NCBI GenBank assembly: GCA_905221605.1
Contig: CAJNDS010002107.1
Span: 191,922 to 255,921 of the forward strand
Length of the DNA: 64,000 bases
Origin: Symbiodinium natans
Lineage: Eukaryota; Sar; Dinophyceae; Suessiales; Symbiodiniaceae
Reading direction: 5' to 3'
The notes beneath the pieces were generated by a model. It ran no database searches, had not been told where the DNA came from, and saw only the letters and a list, made by a program, of their open reading frames with translations. The translations under genes were made by a program, and so were the position numbers. Positions 44,299-54,419 of this stretch are shown piece by piece. Every line of letters begins with the position of its first letter. Position 1 is the first letter of the stretch.

Positions 44299-44559
44299 AT
44301 GCTGCACGTCGGCCCTGACGGTGAGAGTTGGTGGGGGCTCTTGGTTCGGGAGTTACAGAGACTGATCACAGAGCTTCCCTGGACTGCAGCCCTGACATTC
44401 TCCATGCAAAGCGTGGTTACCCCGGATACTTGCACTCTTTTGCTTGGCGATACCAACTCGATGTGGAAGACTTCACCTCTAGCTTTGGCTGCCATTTCTT
44501 ATGTGAAACGTTTGGTTCTGGCACACGGCTTCGCCTGTAAAGCTACCTGTTGTCTCTAA
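44299..44559 (+). CDS. Hypothetical coding island
   Basis: A frame with normal composition: 'ESWWGLLVRELQRLITELPW', 'ALTFSMQSVVTPDTCTLLLG', 'LALAAISYVKRLVLAHGFAC', stop at about 44558. Moderately hydrophobic, no family recognised. A second frame is open over part of it. It may be an exon upstream of the LRR gene or a relic. Confidence 0.3.
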   Translation: MLHVGPDGESWWGLLVRELQRLITELPWTAALTFSMQSVVTPDTCTLLLGDTNSMWKTSPLALAAISYVKRLVLAHGFACKATCCL

Positions 44560-45520
44560 AGGTTCCCTCGCCCAAGGAGGGTTGCAGGAGTTCCGGGGTC
44601 AGTCCCGAGAATCCCCAGAGAGTCCCTACAAACCCCAAACCCTAAGCCCTAAACCCTAAAACCCTAAACCCAAAACCCTAAACCCTAAAGCCCTAAAGCC
44701 CAGAGCAAACGGGGCAAAGGGTTTAGGGTTTAGGGTTTAGGGTTTAGGGTTTAGGGTTTAGGGTTTAGGGTTTAGGGTTTAGGGTTTAGGGTTTAGGGTT
44801 TAGGGTGCATTTCAACCTCCAACGCCCGTGGCTGGGCCCGAGGCGAACTTTACCTCCTGTCCTTGTAGCGGTGTAGAGCAGCTGCGGGATGGTTTAAGAT
44901 GTAGGGTTTAGGGTTTAGGGTTTAGGGTTTAGGGTTTAGGGTTTAGGGTTTAGGGTTTAGGGTTTAGGGTTTGGGGTTTGGGGTTTGGGGTGTAGGGTGT
45001 AGGATGTAGGGTTTAGTGTTGCGAGGCTTCAGAGCTTTGGGAGCACGGCGCAAGACATTGCAACAGGGCCCCGAGTGCCTTTCCCTACATGCAGGCTACG
45101 CAGGGCAAGGAAGATGCACCGTGACGCCCGCCTGCAGAGAGGGAAGCTGCTGAACTCTGAGCTGAGGAGAGCCAGCACGCCTGAATTCTATAAGCACTGC
45201 ACCTCCTCAACTCTTCATGGAGGATGCATAGCCTTAACGCTGTATATACCCTAAACCCTAAACCCTAAACCCTAAACCCTAAACCCTGGGGCTTCTTGAT
45301 GTGAGCCCATGGGTGCATGCATCACATTTCAGTCCGGGGTACCTGGGCTCGGTGGTCTCGCAGGTTTGTTTATGCTTCAAGGTTTGCCGGGTCCAGGGCT
45401 TCTGGGGTGTAGGGTTTTGGGTTGAGGGTTCAGGGTTTCGGGTTCAGGGTTCAGGGTTTCGGGTTCGCAAGTTTAAGACTTCCGGGGCGTTTTTCCTAAG
45501 TCTCCCCCCTGCTTCCCAAG

Positions 45521-46044
45521 GTCCCAGAGTGCGTGCCGTGCTGGAAGAGCTGGGAGTTCCACCCGCTGCACTCAATGGCCCCAAAGGTACCTGGCGTGGG
45601 ATTACCTGGGCCGACCGCTTTCCGCATGCAATCAGCCACCTAGGTGGCAAGCCCGGTCTATGCGACGTGCGGGGTATTAGCCTGGAGGGACGGCCGCTAA
45701 AGGGACGGCTGCCGCCAGAGCTGGGTTCATTGAGAGAGTTCCAGGGCTTGCAGAAGCTTGCCCTAGCAAGGATCAAGGGCATAACTGGGAACATTTCGTG
45801 CCTTGGCAACCTGACGCTACTTCGGACCGTGTACCTGGCTGACACGGCAGTGTATGGAGATGTGGGTGCGTTTTCGCAGCTCTCTGACCTCTTCGTGCTG
45901 GTTCTCTCCGGCACGGCCGTAGGCGGCGAACTCGCGTCATTGAGGAACATGGTTACATTGTCAGAGCTGGAACTGGCCGGAACAGCGGTGACAGGAGATT
46001 TGAGAAGCCTTACAGTTTTTCAGTTTCCCAGGCTTGCGTGGCTG
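45521..46044 (+). CDS. LRR receptor-like gene, first LRR exon
   Basis: After GCTTCCCAAG the frame runs to 46044. It shows 'PRVRAVLEELGVPPAALNGP', 'TWRGITWADRF', 'CDVRGISLEGRPLKGRLPPE' and LRRs such as 'LTLLRTVYLADTAVYGDVGA', 'LFVLVLSGTAVGGELASLRN', 'LSELELAGTAVTGDLRSLT'. The N-terminal W...C.W..V.C.. style cap plus LRRs with 'T-A-V-x-G' turns fits plant-like LRR architecture and is common in dinoflagellate LRR proteins. These repeats are interaction surfaces, here probably extracellular because membrane exons follow downstream. The signal peptide exon is not identified. The end of the exon is set by splicing to 46855 (see next entry). Confidence 0.75.
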
Positions 46045-46854
46045 GATTCTTGGTAGCACAGTGGTCTCGACATAGCCCCAAAGTAGGTCTTATTTACAGA
46101 CTTTAGACCCCAATGTAGGGTAATTTTATCCACTCGCAGCCTTAGGGTTACACCGGAGCCACCCCCTAAAAAAGGGCACCCTTGTGAGAAGGTGACGTCA
46201 GGCGCAAGGGCTCTAAACCCTAAACCCTAAACTTTTAGGGGCTTCGCCCTTGTGCGCCAGCGCAGCTTTTTGTTGAGTTGTCGTTAGCTGCCTTGTGCCT
46301 GGGCAGGCATGGAGGTTTAAATTGAACAGTTCGGCCCTTTGGAGCTGTTGTTTGACCCCCACGTGTTTTTTTCTCCCCGGAAGCTTTTCTTTCCCGAAAG
46401 CTTATTGGTGCCTTCCCGCTCCCGAGACCTTTCTGGTGCCTTGCCGGGTGTTTTCAGGAACCTGCTGTACCTTGGGCCAATTCGCCTTCTTTGGGTTTCT
46501 TGGCGACGTTTCCTTTTTGGGGGGATCTCTTGGGACCTATTTTGGGCCCTTCCCGGGCCCTCTTTGGGCTTTGGAGGCTCTTGGCCGGAGCTTGAGGCCT
46601 ATTTTAGAGCTGCAAGGTTTCGTCCGCAAAATACTCTCTGAGCCGTTAATAGGAGACAAAGGGGCCCGGTGGGGTTGGTTCGAGCCCCCAAGAGGAGAAA
46701 AGGGGGTCCAGTGGGTTTAGGGTTTAGGGCAGCCTCTACTCCTCCAGACCTAGCTTGGGCGCCGAGCTGCGCTGGCGAACCCTAAACCCTAAGCCCTAAG
46801 CCCTAAGCCCTAAGCCCTAAGCCCTAAGCCCTAAACCCTAAACCCTAAACCAAG
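46045..46854 (+). mobile_element. GA-AG intron carrying a family B-type introner
   Basis: The intron begins GATT followed by CTTGGTAGCACAGTGG and ends ACCAAG; the next exon begins GATT. Removing 46045-46854 joins CTG to GAT TTG TCA and restores the LRR frame ('LAWLDLSDTRVHGE'). GATT is the apparent target-site duplication and provides a GA donor. Inside are a CCCTAAA trio (46213-46233), unique DNA, a short TTTAGGG pair and a CCCTAAG/CCCTAAA array (46781-46850). Only five bases of the right terminal repeat match, so the element is old or composite. Confidence 0.6.
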
Positions 46855-46981
46855 GATTTGTCAGACACAAGAGTACACGGAGAGGTGGGGGCACTACGTG
46901 AACTTGACACCTTGCGGACGCTGAAGCTTTCGAGAACCGCGGTTCATGGGGATCTGGTGCACCTTCTGGAACTGCAGCTGG
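46855..46981 (+). CDS. LRR exon
   Basis: In phase with the preceding LRR exon: 'DLSDTRVHGEVGALRELDTL' then 'RTLKLSRTAVHGDLVHLLEL'. It ends at a GTATAG donor followed by TTTAGGG units; CCCTAAA units precede it. Confidence 0.75.
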
Positions 46982-47152
46982 GTATAGAGTTTAGGGTTTA
47001 GGGTTTAGGGTTTAGGGTCTAGGGTTTATGGGTAATAGGATGGTGCCCCTTCTCCCTTTGTGGGTTCCCTTAGAGAAGTCAGCCAACCCTCCCGCCCCCC
47101 CCCCCCCCCCCCCCCAAAAAAGGGGACCCGGAAGGAGTCAGAATGGTTACTA
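46982..47152. mobile_element. TTTAGGG array and truncated family B element
   Basis: TTTAGGG units (46989-47030), then B-like text GGTGCCCCTTCTCCC...GTGGGTTCCC...AGAAGTCAGCCAACC, a poly-C run, GGGGACCC and GGTTACTA. The family A element at 47153 starts exactly where the B right end should be, a nested insertion. Confidence 0.6.
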
Positions 47153-47274
47153 CTTGGAGGCTCATGGGTACTTATGACCCAAATTCTAAGTCTACTTGTA
47201 GCCTACTTAGGGTCTTAGGGGGGGCTCATAAGTGCAGTTACAATTGGGGTTTTTAAGTACCCTGAACCTCCAAG
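47153..47274. mobile_element. Family A element nested in family B
   Basis: 122 bp, arms CTTGGAGGCTCATGGGTACT and AGTACCCTGAACCTCCAAG. Ends in AAG directly before LRR-like coding text. Confidence 0.75.
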
Positions 47275-47278
47275 TAAG

Positions 47279-47388
47279 ACGACCCAGGCAGAATCTCCAG
47301 GTGGCGAAATTCGACTCCACGAAAGTCGCCGGGACTCCGAACTCGTCCTGGTCCCTTCGGGATACTTGGAAATATTTTTTGTTATATC
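47279..47388 (+). CDS. Possible LRR exon
   Basis: Reads 'RQNLQVAKFDSTKVAGTPNS', matching the L..(A/L)..(S/D)ST.V.G rhythm of the LRR exons. The right border is unclear because the family D element follows at 47394. Confidence 0.4.
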
Positions 47389-47393
47389 CCGAA

Positions 47394-47482
47394 GGGTCCA
47401 TGTCCCTACATAATATAGACTTGGGCCCTAGAGCTACTACATGGGAGCCCCCCAAGTATATACTATATAGGGTCATGGACCC
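47394..47482. mobile_element. Family D inverted-repeat element
   Basis: 89 bp: GGGTCCATGTCCCTACATAA ... ATATAGGGTCATGGACCC, centre GGGCCCTAGAGCTACTACAT. It is the reverse complement of the 56178-56266 copy apart from scattered changes. Confidence 0.85.
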
Positions 47483-48200
47483 TTTGGGTATAGTTTTTGG
47501 GCACTTGAAACAGCAAAAACTACAACTGTTGCTAGGGTTTAAGGTTTAGGGTTTAGGGTTTAGGGTTTAGGAGTTCCGAGTTCGGTAGAGGTCCTTCAAA
47601 TGGCCGAAGCTTCGCTTCTTGTCCTTGGCCGCCGGGGGCTCGGCTTGACCCTAGGTTCTGAAGACACGGGGGCGGCGCATGGGGTGCTGCATATGTACAT
47701 AAGCAGATGGATTATTTCTATACATATGTTTCCTATATATGTATATATACAGAGATTGTATATATATATATATATATAAATACACATACAGAGAGGTACA
47801 TATTTTCAGAGCTTGTATGGTTTTTCCTATATGCCCAAGGCATAAACTAAGTTAGCCCCGAAAGGCCTTGGAGAAGCCCTGTGCAGGTCGGGCTAGGGGC
47901 TTCTGGGGGGATGGGCCCTCCGGGGCTACACGTCTGTTTCCAAAGCATGTCAAGGGTTGAGGGTTGCGGGTTGAGGGTTGAGGGTTTAGGGTTGCGGGTT
48001 GAGGGTTGAGGGTTGAGGGTTGTGTGCTGGCGCCGATCTCAGTTCGTGCTTCGAAGCGGGGTTTTGGTTTAGGGTGCATGGGCTGGGCACTGGCTCGCAC
48101 CGGACTGTGCGAAAGCGAAGCTGAAACTGACTTGGGCATGGAATCTGAAGACCCTTGTTTGCCATGTGTGTGCAGATACATACATATATATATATATATA
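47483..48200. other. Filler between LRR exons and nested repeat
   Basis: TTTAGGG units at 47535-47570, TA-rich tract 47690-47790, a mixed TTGAGGG/TTTAGGG array at 47952-48025 and a short TA tract just before the tandem repeat. The island 48025-48160 has open frames on both strands, with no convincing product. Confidence 0.5.
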
Positions 48201-50123
48201 CACCCCCGGGCCGAAAGTTTCGACCCACGGCACATGTTGGATGGTACGCAGACAGCGAAGGCTCCCGCGGAGTAGCGGAGTGCCGAGAAGTAGCGTTTTC
48301 CCTTTGCCTGCTAGCGGAGAAATTAATACCCCGTTTTAAAAATATAGTACTAGAGAAGCTCCGGAGGAGACCCCCAGGCTCACTGGTGTCAGGAGTCTAT
48401 GGGGAAGAGGGCGGGGCACAGGTGTCAGGACCCCTAGATGTCGGTGGGTCGAACTATTGGCCCGGCGCAGCATGCGTTTTGGTGGCCAGAGTCTGCTTCA
48501 AAACGTGCTCACGGATCGAAGGCAGCATACGTTTCGGTGGCCAGAGTCTAGCGTGCTTTTTGGTGGCCAGAGTCTGCTTCAAAAAGCACTTACGGAAGGC
48601 CTGTGAAGTTTCGGCAAGACCAGTACTCCCCCAACGCATGCAGCATGCGTTTTGGTGGCCAGAGTCTGCTTCAAAACGTGCTCACGGATCGAAGGCAGCA
48701 TGCGTTTCGGTGGCCAGAGTCTAGCGTGCTTTTTGGTGGCCAGAGTCTGCTTCAAAAAGCACTTACGGAAGGCCTGTGAAGTTTCGGCAAGACCAGTACT
48801 CCCCCAACGCATGCCTGCTCCTCACAAGGCCATGTCCACTAAAAAATCTGGTATCCACGACCCAAACGCCAATTTCCGCTTGTGTGCCCATGGCCGGCGT
48901 CAGCGTCGCGTTTTGGTGGCAGAGTCTGCTTCAAAAAGTGCTTACGACAGGCAGCATGCTTTTTGGTCGCCACAGTCTGCTTCATAATGCGTTTTGATGG
49001 CCAGAGTCTGCTTCAAAAAGTACTTTCGGAAGGCACCCCCGGGCCGAAAGTTTCGACCCACGGCACATGTTGGATGGCAGACAGCGAAGGCTCGGAGTAG
49101 CGGAGTGCCGAGAAGTAGCGTTTTCCCTTTGCCTGCTAGCGGAGAAAATACCCCGTTTTAAAAATATAGTACTAGAGAAGCTCCGGAGGAGACCCCAGGC
49201 TCACTGGTGTCAGGAGTCTATGGGGAAGAGGGCGGGGCACAGGTGTCAGGACCCCTAGATGTCGGTGGTCGAACTATTGGCCCGGCGCAGCATGCGTTTT
49301 GGTGGCCAGAGTCTGCTTCAAAACGTGCTCACGGATCGAAGGCAGCATGCGTTTCGGTGGCCAGAGTCTAGCGTGCTTTTTGGTGGCCAGAGTCTGCTTC
49401 AAAAAGCACTTACGGAAGGCCTGTGAAGTTTCGGCAAGACCAGTACTCCCCCAACGCATGCAGCATGCGTTTTGGTGGCCAGAGTCTGCTTCAAAACGTG
49501 CTCACGGATCGAAGGCAGCATGCGTTTCGGTGGCCAGAGTCTAGCGTGCTTTTTGGTGGCCAGAGTCTGCTTCAAAAAGCACTTACGGAAGGCCTGTGAA
49601 GTTTCGGCAAGACCAGTACTCCCCCAACGCATGCTGCTCCTCACAAGGCCATGTCCACTAAAAAATCTGGTATCCACGACCCAAACGCCAATTTCCGCTT
49701 GTGTGCCCATGGCCGGCGTCAGCGTCGCGTTTTGGTGGCCAGAGTCTGCTTCAAAAAGTGCTTACGACAGGCAGCATGCTTTTTGGTCGCCACAGTCTGC
49801 TTCATAATGCGTTTTGATGGCCAGAGTCTGCTTCAAAAAGTACTTTCGGAAGGCACCCCCGGGCCGAAAGTTTCGACCCACGGCACATGTTGGATGGTAC
49901 GCAGACAGCGAAGGCTCCCGCGGAGTAGCGGAGTGCCGAGAAGTAGCGTTTTCCCTTTGCCTGCTAGCGGAGAAATTAATACCCCGTTTTAAAAATATAG
50001 TACTAGAGAAGCTCCGGAGGAGACCCCCAGGCTCACTGGTGTCAGGAGTCTATGGGGAAGAGGGCGGGGCACAGGTGTCAGGACCCCTAGATGTCGGTGG
50101 GTCGAACTATTGGCCCGGCGCAG
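48201..50123. repeat. Nested tandem repeat, about 2.3 units of about 825 bp
   Basis: Three starts of CACCCCCGGGCCGAAAGTTT at 48201, 49034 and 49854. Each full unit contains a 173-bp tandem pair (48468-48640/48641-48813, and 49288/49461), and each 173-mer holds several copies of a core TGGTGGCCAGAGTCTGCTTC. Unit 3 matches unit 1 rather than unit 2, which has lost 3-4 bp at three sites and single bases at others. The ORFs over this block (VARVCFK..., FGGQSL...) are repeat translations without coding bias. It lies within the LRR gene, probably in an intron. Confidence 0.9.
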
Positions 50124-50942
50124 TATATAGTTTTTTTTCTATATCTATTTCTTATTTATTACTTCTTAATTTATTTACACACTAGTGCGGCGGAGTGTGC
50201 AGGACCAAACAAGGCATAAGAAGCGCAAGTGAGCACCTTTGGGCCTCTTGCACCCCCTTTCTTGCACCCTTTTGGTTCCTTACACTAGGGTTTAGGGTTT
50301 AGGGTTTGGGGTTTAGGGTTTGGGCCGCGCGATTGCAAATCTTTGACTTGGGATCGAGTTGGAAAAGTTGGTGCTGTTGCTTCTACTTTTGCCAATAGTT
50401 TTGGTGAGCAGACAGGGGGCCATCGCGCATGGAGAACAAGTTGTAAGGTTTAGGGTTGAGGGTTTAGGGTTTAGGGGTTAGGTTCAGTCACCTGTGGACG
50501 TGCGTGGCGAAGTGCTTTTGAGCACGGCTACACTTTCGCAGCAGGTTTGTTTGCAGTCAGGTTCTTTTCGATTCCGACAACTCGGCTGGCCTTTTCGACG
50601 TCGGCGTTTGAACTTGATGGGGTGTGTGTGTGTGTGTCTGTCGGCAATGGCCTGAGTGGAACTCGGCCCGTGCTATGATCGGGCTTCAGCTCCCCGAGTC
50701 AAAAGGTTCAGTCACCCCCCAGCCATGGTACCCCCTCCCCTTCTCCGTGTGGGTTCAGGGTTTGAGGTAGGGTAGGGTTTAGCTTCACTCGCCCTCCCCC
50801 CCCCCCCCGGATGAAGGTGGGGTTGAATCTGTTAGGGTTTCTGGTATCTCCGCCCCACCCCCTCCCCTTTAATTCAGAGTGTGTTACCAGTGGCACGGGC
50901 TCTTGCATGCGTCAAGTACTTCTGGCTTCAAGAATTCCCAAC
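50124..50942. other. Filler
   Basis: AT-rich start, TTTAGGG units at 50286-50325 and 50447-50480, a (GT)n tract at 50622-50637 and a poly-C run near 50796-50810. No exon chosen. Confidence 0.5.
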
Positions 50943-51063
50943 TTAGGACCCCCGGACTAAGCCCTTACTTCCTTTTTTTAGGGTTGTAAGGGTCCCTTAC
51001 AATCCCCTTAAAACCCAAAAGGGCAGCCCCCGTTTGTTATTCCTAGGTTACTCCTGGGTCTAG
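50943..51063. mobile_element. Family I element, uninterrupted, CAAC TSD
   Basis: TTAGGACCCCCGGACTAAGC ... TAGGTTACTCCTGGGTCTAG with CAAC at 50939-50942 and 51064-51067. It lacks the telomere array present in both sibling copies. Confidence 0.8.
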
Positions 51064-51152
51064 CAACCAAGGACTCGGCCGCGCGCTTCAACCCTAAGCC
51101 CTAAACCCTAAACCCTAAACCCTAACCCCTAAACCCTAAACCCACATGCAAG

Positions 51153-51262
51153 GACTCTCCAGCGCGCTTCCTGTTCGAGAATCTCTACCTTCGGCCGCCG
51201 GTGTTCTTCTTGAAGGACATCCAAGAGATCGATGCGTCTCGGTTTGGTGGAGAAGCTGCTTC
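51153..51262 (+). CDS. Exon-like island
   Basis: After ATGCAAG: 'DSPARFLFENLYLRPPVFFL' then 'KDIQEIDASRFGGEAA', ending at GTAGCC. CCCTAAA arrays on both sides. Possibly an exon of the LRR gene; not itself a clear LRR. Confidence 0.4.
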
Positions 51263-53534
51263 GTAGCCCTAAACCCTAAACCCTAAACCCTAAACCCTAG
51301 ACCCTAAACCCTAAACCCTAAACCCTAAACCCTCAAGATCGCTATGGTTATATGCAGCGAGCCTAAACCAGACCCAGCGAATGCCAACCCGGCCAAGCAA
51401 GTTCACGTTTCACATATCGAAAGACATCAAAAGTCATGGCTTCGGTTGGCGGTGTGTACCCAAAGGCTCCTAGGTTCAGGGTTTAGGGTTTATGCAATCG
51501 GTCATGCGGACTGTCACGAAGCGAGCCACTTGGCGACTAAACGGATTCCAATTCAGAATTTAGTGAGTCAGCCATCCCTTGTCTGTCTGCGGGCACGGCG
51601 ATGGGCTAACCACAGCGCCACAAAATTTGGTCCCATGACACGTCTTGCTGTACACAGAAAGGAACTATCAAGGGAACGTCTGGGTCTTACCGAAATGCTC
51701 TGTACAGCATATTGGACATTCAAGGCCCAGAGAAAGTAGCTGAACGAACTGAATCTGCACCCCGCACATGTGCGCAAGTTGGCGAAGCGCAGTGGAAAAA
51801 GTCCTGACTTGTTGATGAAGAGGCTGTCTGGCCAGCATCAAGCTGGGAAAGCGAAGTTCGTGAACCCACATTGCCGGCGCCCTCTCTGTGCCATCTGGTA
51901 GCGGCGATCGCTTCCAACCAGCGACGTTGATTGGGACTAACCACCCCGTGTCATAGAGAAAAAGCAACAACATACAATTCAACTAAACTACAACCCAAAG
52001 GATCAGGAACCCAATTATTCAAGGAATGAAGCCACTCTAATAAGACTTGACCGAATTCTTTACAAAAAAGAAAAGATTCCCAAGACGGAAGTGTGCTCGG
52101 CCAGAGCGTTGTCGATATCCGTACTTGCAGGGACTTCAAGTGCTGAGACGAATACTGCCAGCAGTCTAGCGGGACCTGGGAGGAGGGCTTACTCTTACAT
52201 TCACGACACAAAGTGGCTGCATGGGTTTGCAGTTGGTGGGCTTTGCTAAGGAAATTTCGCTTAGGGTTTCGGGTTTAGGGTTTAGGGTTTAGGGTTGTAG
52301 TACCTTTTTGGGGTAGCATACTCGAATCCCCCATAGCCAACCCAAAAAGGAACTACATTGGAGCCTTCAGGTAGGTGAAGGATCTTACTCTCATCGGATA
52401 TGTTTGCGTCCAGAATCGTGCACCTCATACAACTCAAGGACATCGGCTTTCCAGCTGTTGTTGCGCTTCCGCCAGAATAGCCATAGGGTCGCTCCACCAA
52501 AGCACGTTGCAGCTGCTACCCTAAACCCTAAACCCGAAACCCTATACCCTAAACCCTAAACGCTAAACCCTAAACCCTAAACCCTAAACCCTGAACCCTA
52601 AACCCTAAACCCTAAACCCTAAACCCTAGCTATACAATCCCAAAGGTTAACCTTTAGTTCCTAAGGCTACTGGACAACGGAGAAAAAGCTCAGAAGTCCT
52701 CCCGAGGTTTCCGGCTGCCCGCTGAATGGCCACATCGAGCAATTCCTTGACATGTTTCGGGACCAGGGTTTAGGGGGATTGTTTAGGGTTTAGGGTTTAG
52801 GGTTTAGGGTTTCGGGACCAAGGGGTTTGGGATGTGCCATGACCTGCTCCAGCTGCGGATGTCGGCCGTAAAACCCTGCTAAAACCTAAACTCCCTAAAC
52901 ATCCTTTAAGCCCTATAGTTCAACGCCCTGTACAGCGAAAAGCTATTTCGAGACCCTTAAGCCTAAGCCAACGGTCGGAGATATGCTGGGTTAGGCTTTA
53001 GGGTTTAGGGCTTAGTTCAAGGTGCTGCTTCAAGGCAGCCTCAAGTATGGCTGCTCCTTGTGGAATTTCAAGTGGGGCGAATAAAGATGAACAAGTCGTC
53101 ATCTAGCATGCCCTGTTCAACCCTAAACCCTAAACCCTCCACCCGCCCTGTCAGGACTCGCTGAACCTTGCCCGCCTCCGCGCTACGCGCTGTAACCTGT
53201 CGGGTCAGGCTGGGACATGGGCCGAACAGCACCTAGCACCCCAAGCCCTATACCTCAAGAAGGCTCCTTTAAAATAAAGTGGTACCTCGTTGGTGTCGTA
53301 TGCTATAACCCCCTAACCCCCTAAACCCTAAACCCTAAAACCTGAAACCATAAAAAGAACTGCATTGTAGCCTTCAGGTAGAATGTAAACCACCCGAAAC
53401 CCGAAACATGTCAGAAGCGGAAAGGGTCATGCTTGGGTGATTTTCCAGGCTCTGCCGAATACATGTGTGTTTGCAATTAAAGTAGTGCTATCATAAGCTT
53501 ATGATCCTCAACTATAGTTCGTCCTCCCTCCCAG
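51263..53534. other. Unassigned unique DNA with few arrays
   Basis: 51340-52260 is the longest array-poor stretch right of 45 kb and holds overlapping ORFs on both strands (for example 51344-51739 plus, 51668-51982 minus) with no recognisable domain. CCCTAAA at 51268-51333, 52520-52630 and 53122-53140; TTTAGGG at 52272-52300 and 52778-52815. A TIR-like pair around 52300-52350 (GTACCTTTTTGGGGTAGC ... CCAACCCAAAAAGGAACTAC) suggests another small element. Confidence 0.4.
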
Positions 53535-53639
53535 TATTTAACCCTGAAGGTGGACGACATGAAGGGAACCAGGTTGGCGAACTCTTTGCTGCTGCTAGAC
53601 CTCGCGGGGAACAACATCACGGGGATCACAGGCTTCTGG
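53535..53639 (+). CDS. LRR exon
   Basis: After TCCCAG: 'YLTLKVDDMKGTRLANSLLL' then 'LDLAGNNITGITGFW', a classic L.LA.NNI.G LRR. It ends before GTTGTGC. Phase 0 at both ends, matching the next exon. Confidence 0.65.
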
Positions 53640-53807
53640 GTTGTGCTTTAAAGGATCATTTTCAGTTTCCCTTTGTTTTCTTTATAAGGGAGCCCATTCA
53701 GAGATTATTTTCAGTCTCCCTATAACTGTAATGGAACCTATTCATAAATAGATTCTCGAGGGTTTAAAAAGCACAACTCAGGCTTTCCAGGCAAGTCAAT
53801 TGTACAG

Positions 53808-53882
53808 GTGTCGCTCTCGAGGAACCCTCTCTTGGACATGTCCAAGAGCGCGCTTCTTCAGAGCATCAGGGAGGAGATACAG
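53808..53882 (+). CDS. LRR exon
   Basis: Exactly 25 codons: 'VSLSRNPLLDMSKSALLQSI' then 'REEIQ'. Preceded by TTGTACAG, followed by GTGG. Both ends phase 0. Confidence 0.7.
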
Positions 53883-54044
53883 GTGGGGGTCTCCGAAATT
53901 AGGGGTACCTTTCTTGGGTTCCTTCTCATGAGGGACTCCTACTATTCGGGGGTCTAGTTTTAGGGGTTCCTAAACCCTAAACCCTAAACCCTAAACCCTA
54001 AACCCTAAACCCTAAACCCTAAACCCTAAACCCTAAACTCCCAG
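53883..54044 (+). mobile_element. Introner intron: family F left arm, CCCTAAA array right end, GTGG TSD
   Basis: Starts GTGG and then GGGTCTCCGAAATTAGGGG (family F arm); the right arm is replaced by a CCCTAAA array (53968-54036) ending CTCCCAG; the next exon begins GTGG. Removal joins GAG ATA CAG to GTG GAC CTG in frame. Confidence 0.75.
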
Positions 54045-54149
54045 GTGGACCTGAGAGAGAGCATGATGCGCGACGTGTCGGCTGTGCAAGAGCTCTTCGA
54101 AGAGGGGTGGCTGCAGGCAACTCCCGAGGCGGTCATCCTGAACACAACT
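54045..54149 (+). CDS. Post-LRR exon
   Basis: 35 codons: 'VDLRESMMRDVSAVQELFEE' then 'GWLQATPEAVILNTT'. The open frame ends in TAG at 54156, so a donor is needed first; GC at 54150 gives phase 0 joining to the next exon. Transition from LRRs to the Cys-rich part. Confidence 0.6.
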
Positions 54150-54317
54150 GCCACTTAGTGCTGGAGGAGTTAGGGTTTGGGGTTTAGGGTAAGGGTTTAG
54201 GGTTTAGGGTTTGGGGTTTAGGGTTTGGGGTTTCCACTTTTTTGGGGATACTATACTCCCCTATAGAACTGAAAGTGTACACCTTTTGTGGGGGGGCTCA
54301 TCAGCTCAGCAGCTAAG

Positions 54318-54419
54318 GCTAACTACTACTGCCATGGGATTACATCACCAAGCCTGCGCATCACGCCGGAGCTGTTTTTCCCGATGCGGCTGTGTGCCTG
54401 CCTGCCGGGCTCGAGAGGA
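54318..54419 (+). CDS. Cys-containing exon
   Basis: After GCTAAG: 'ANYYCHGITSPSLRITPELF' then 'FPMRLCACLPGSRG'. Phase 0 at both ends. The C-x-C-x(n)-G text runs into the next exon as 'CACLPGSRGVGIHCVPC'. Confidence 0.6.

Larger units (their letters stand above)
31737..45248. other. Long repeat-rich stretch, mostly intronic or intergenic
   Basis: CCCTAAA arrays include 31737-31875, 32285-32330, 32705-32800, 32932-33005, 35005-35067, 36229-36292, 37410-37498, 38936-39038, 40470-40545 and 41085-41208. TTTAGGG arrays include 33129-33160, 33735-33773, 36394-36470, 38740-38790, 39596-39720, 40207-40260, 40645-40730, 41465-41535, 43400-43495, 43918-44005, 44718-44806 and 44904-45018. AT and AAT/ATC microsatellites lie at 34350-34425, 39405-39505, 42400-42470 and 43630-43710, poly-C or poly-T runs at 37070, 37611-37641, 38610 and 39265. 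A family A right-arm remnant is at 32527-32566. Apart from two weak coding islands no gene is supported. Confidence 0.6.

Noticed and set aside
48155-50185. Repeated ORFs VARVCFK... and RWGSTGLAE...
   Set aside because: They follow the DNA tandem repeat in all frames and both strands, with frames shifting at the 1-4 bp indels between units; no sign of selection on one frame.
51344-52260. ORFs on both strands in the array-poor stretch
   Set aside because: Lengths near chance for this GC content, no domain, no codon signature; described as unassigned DNA.
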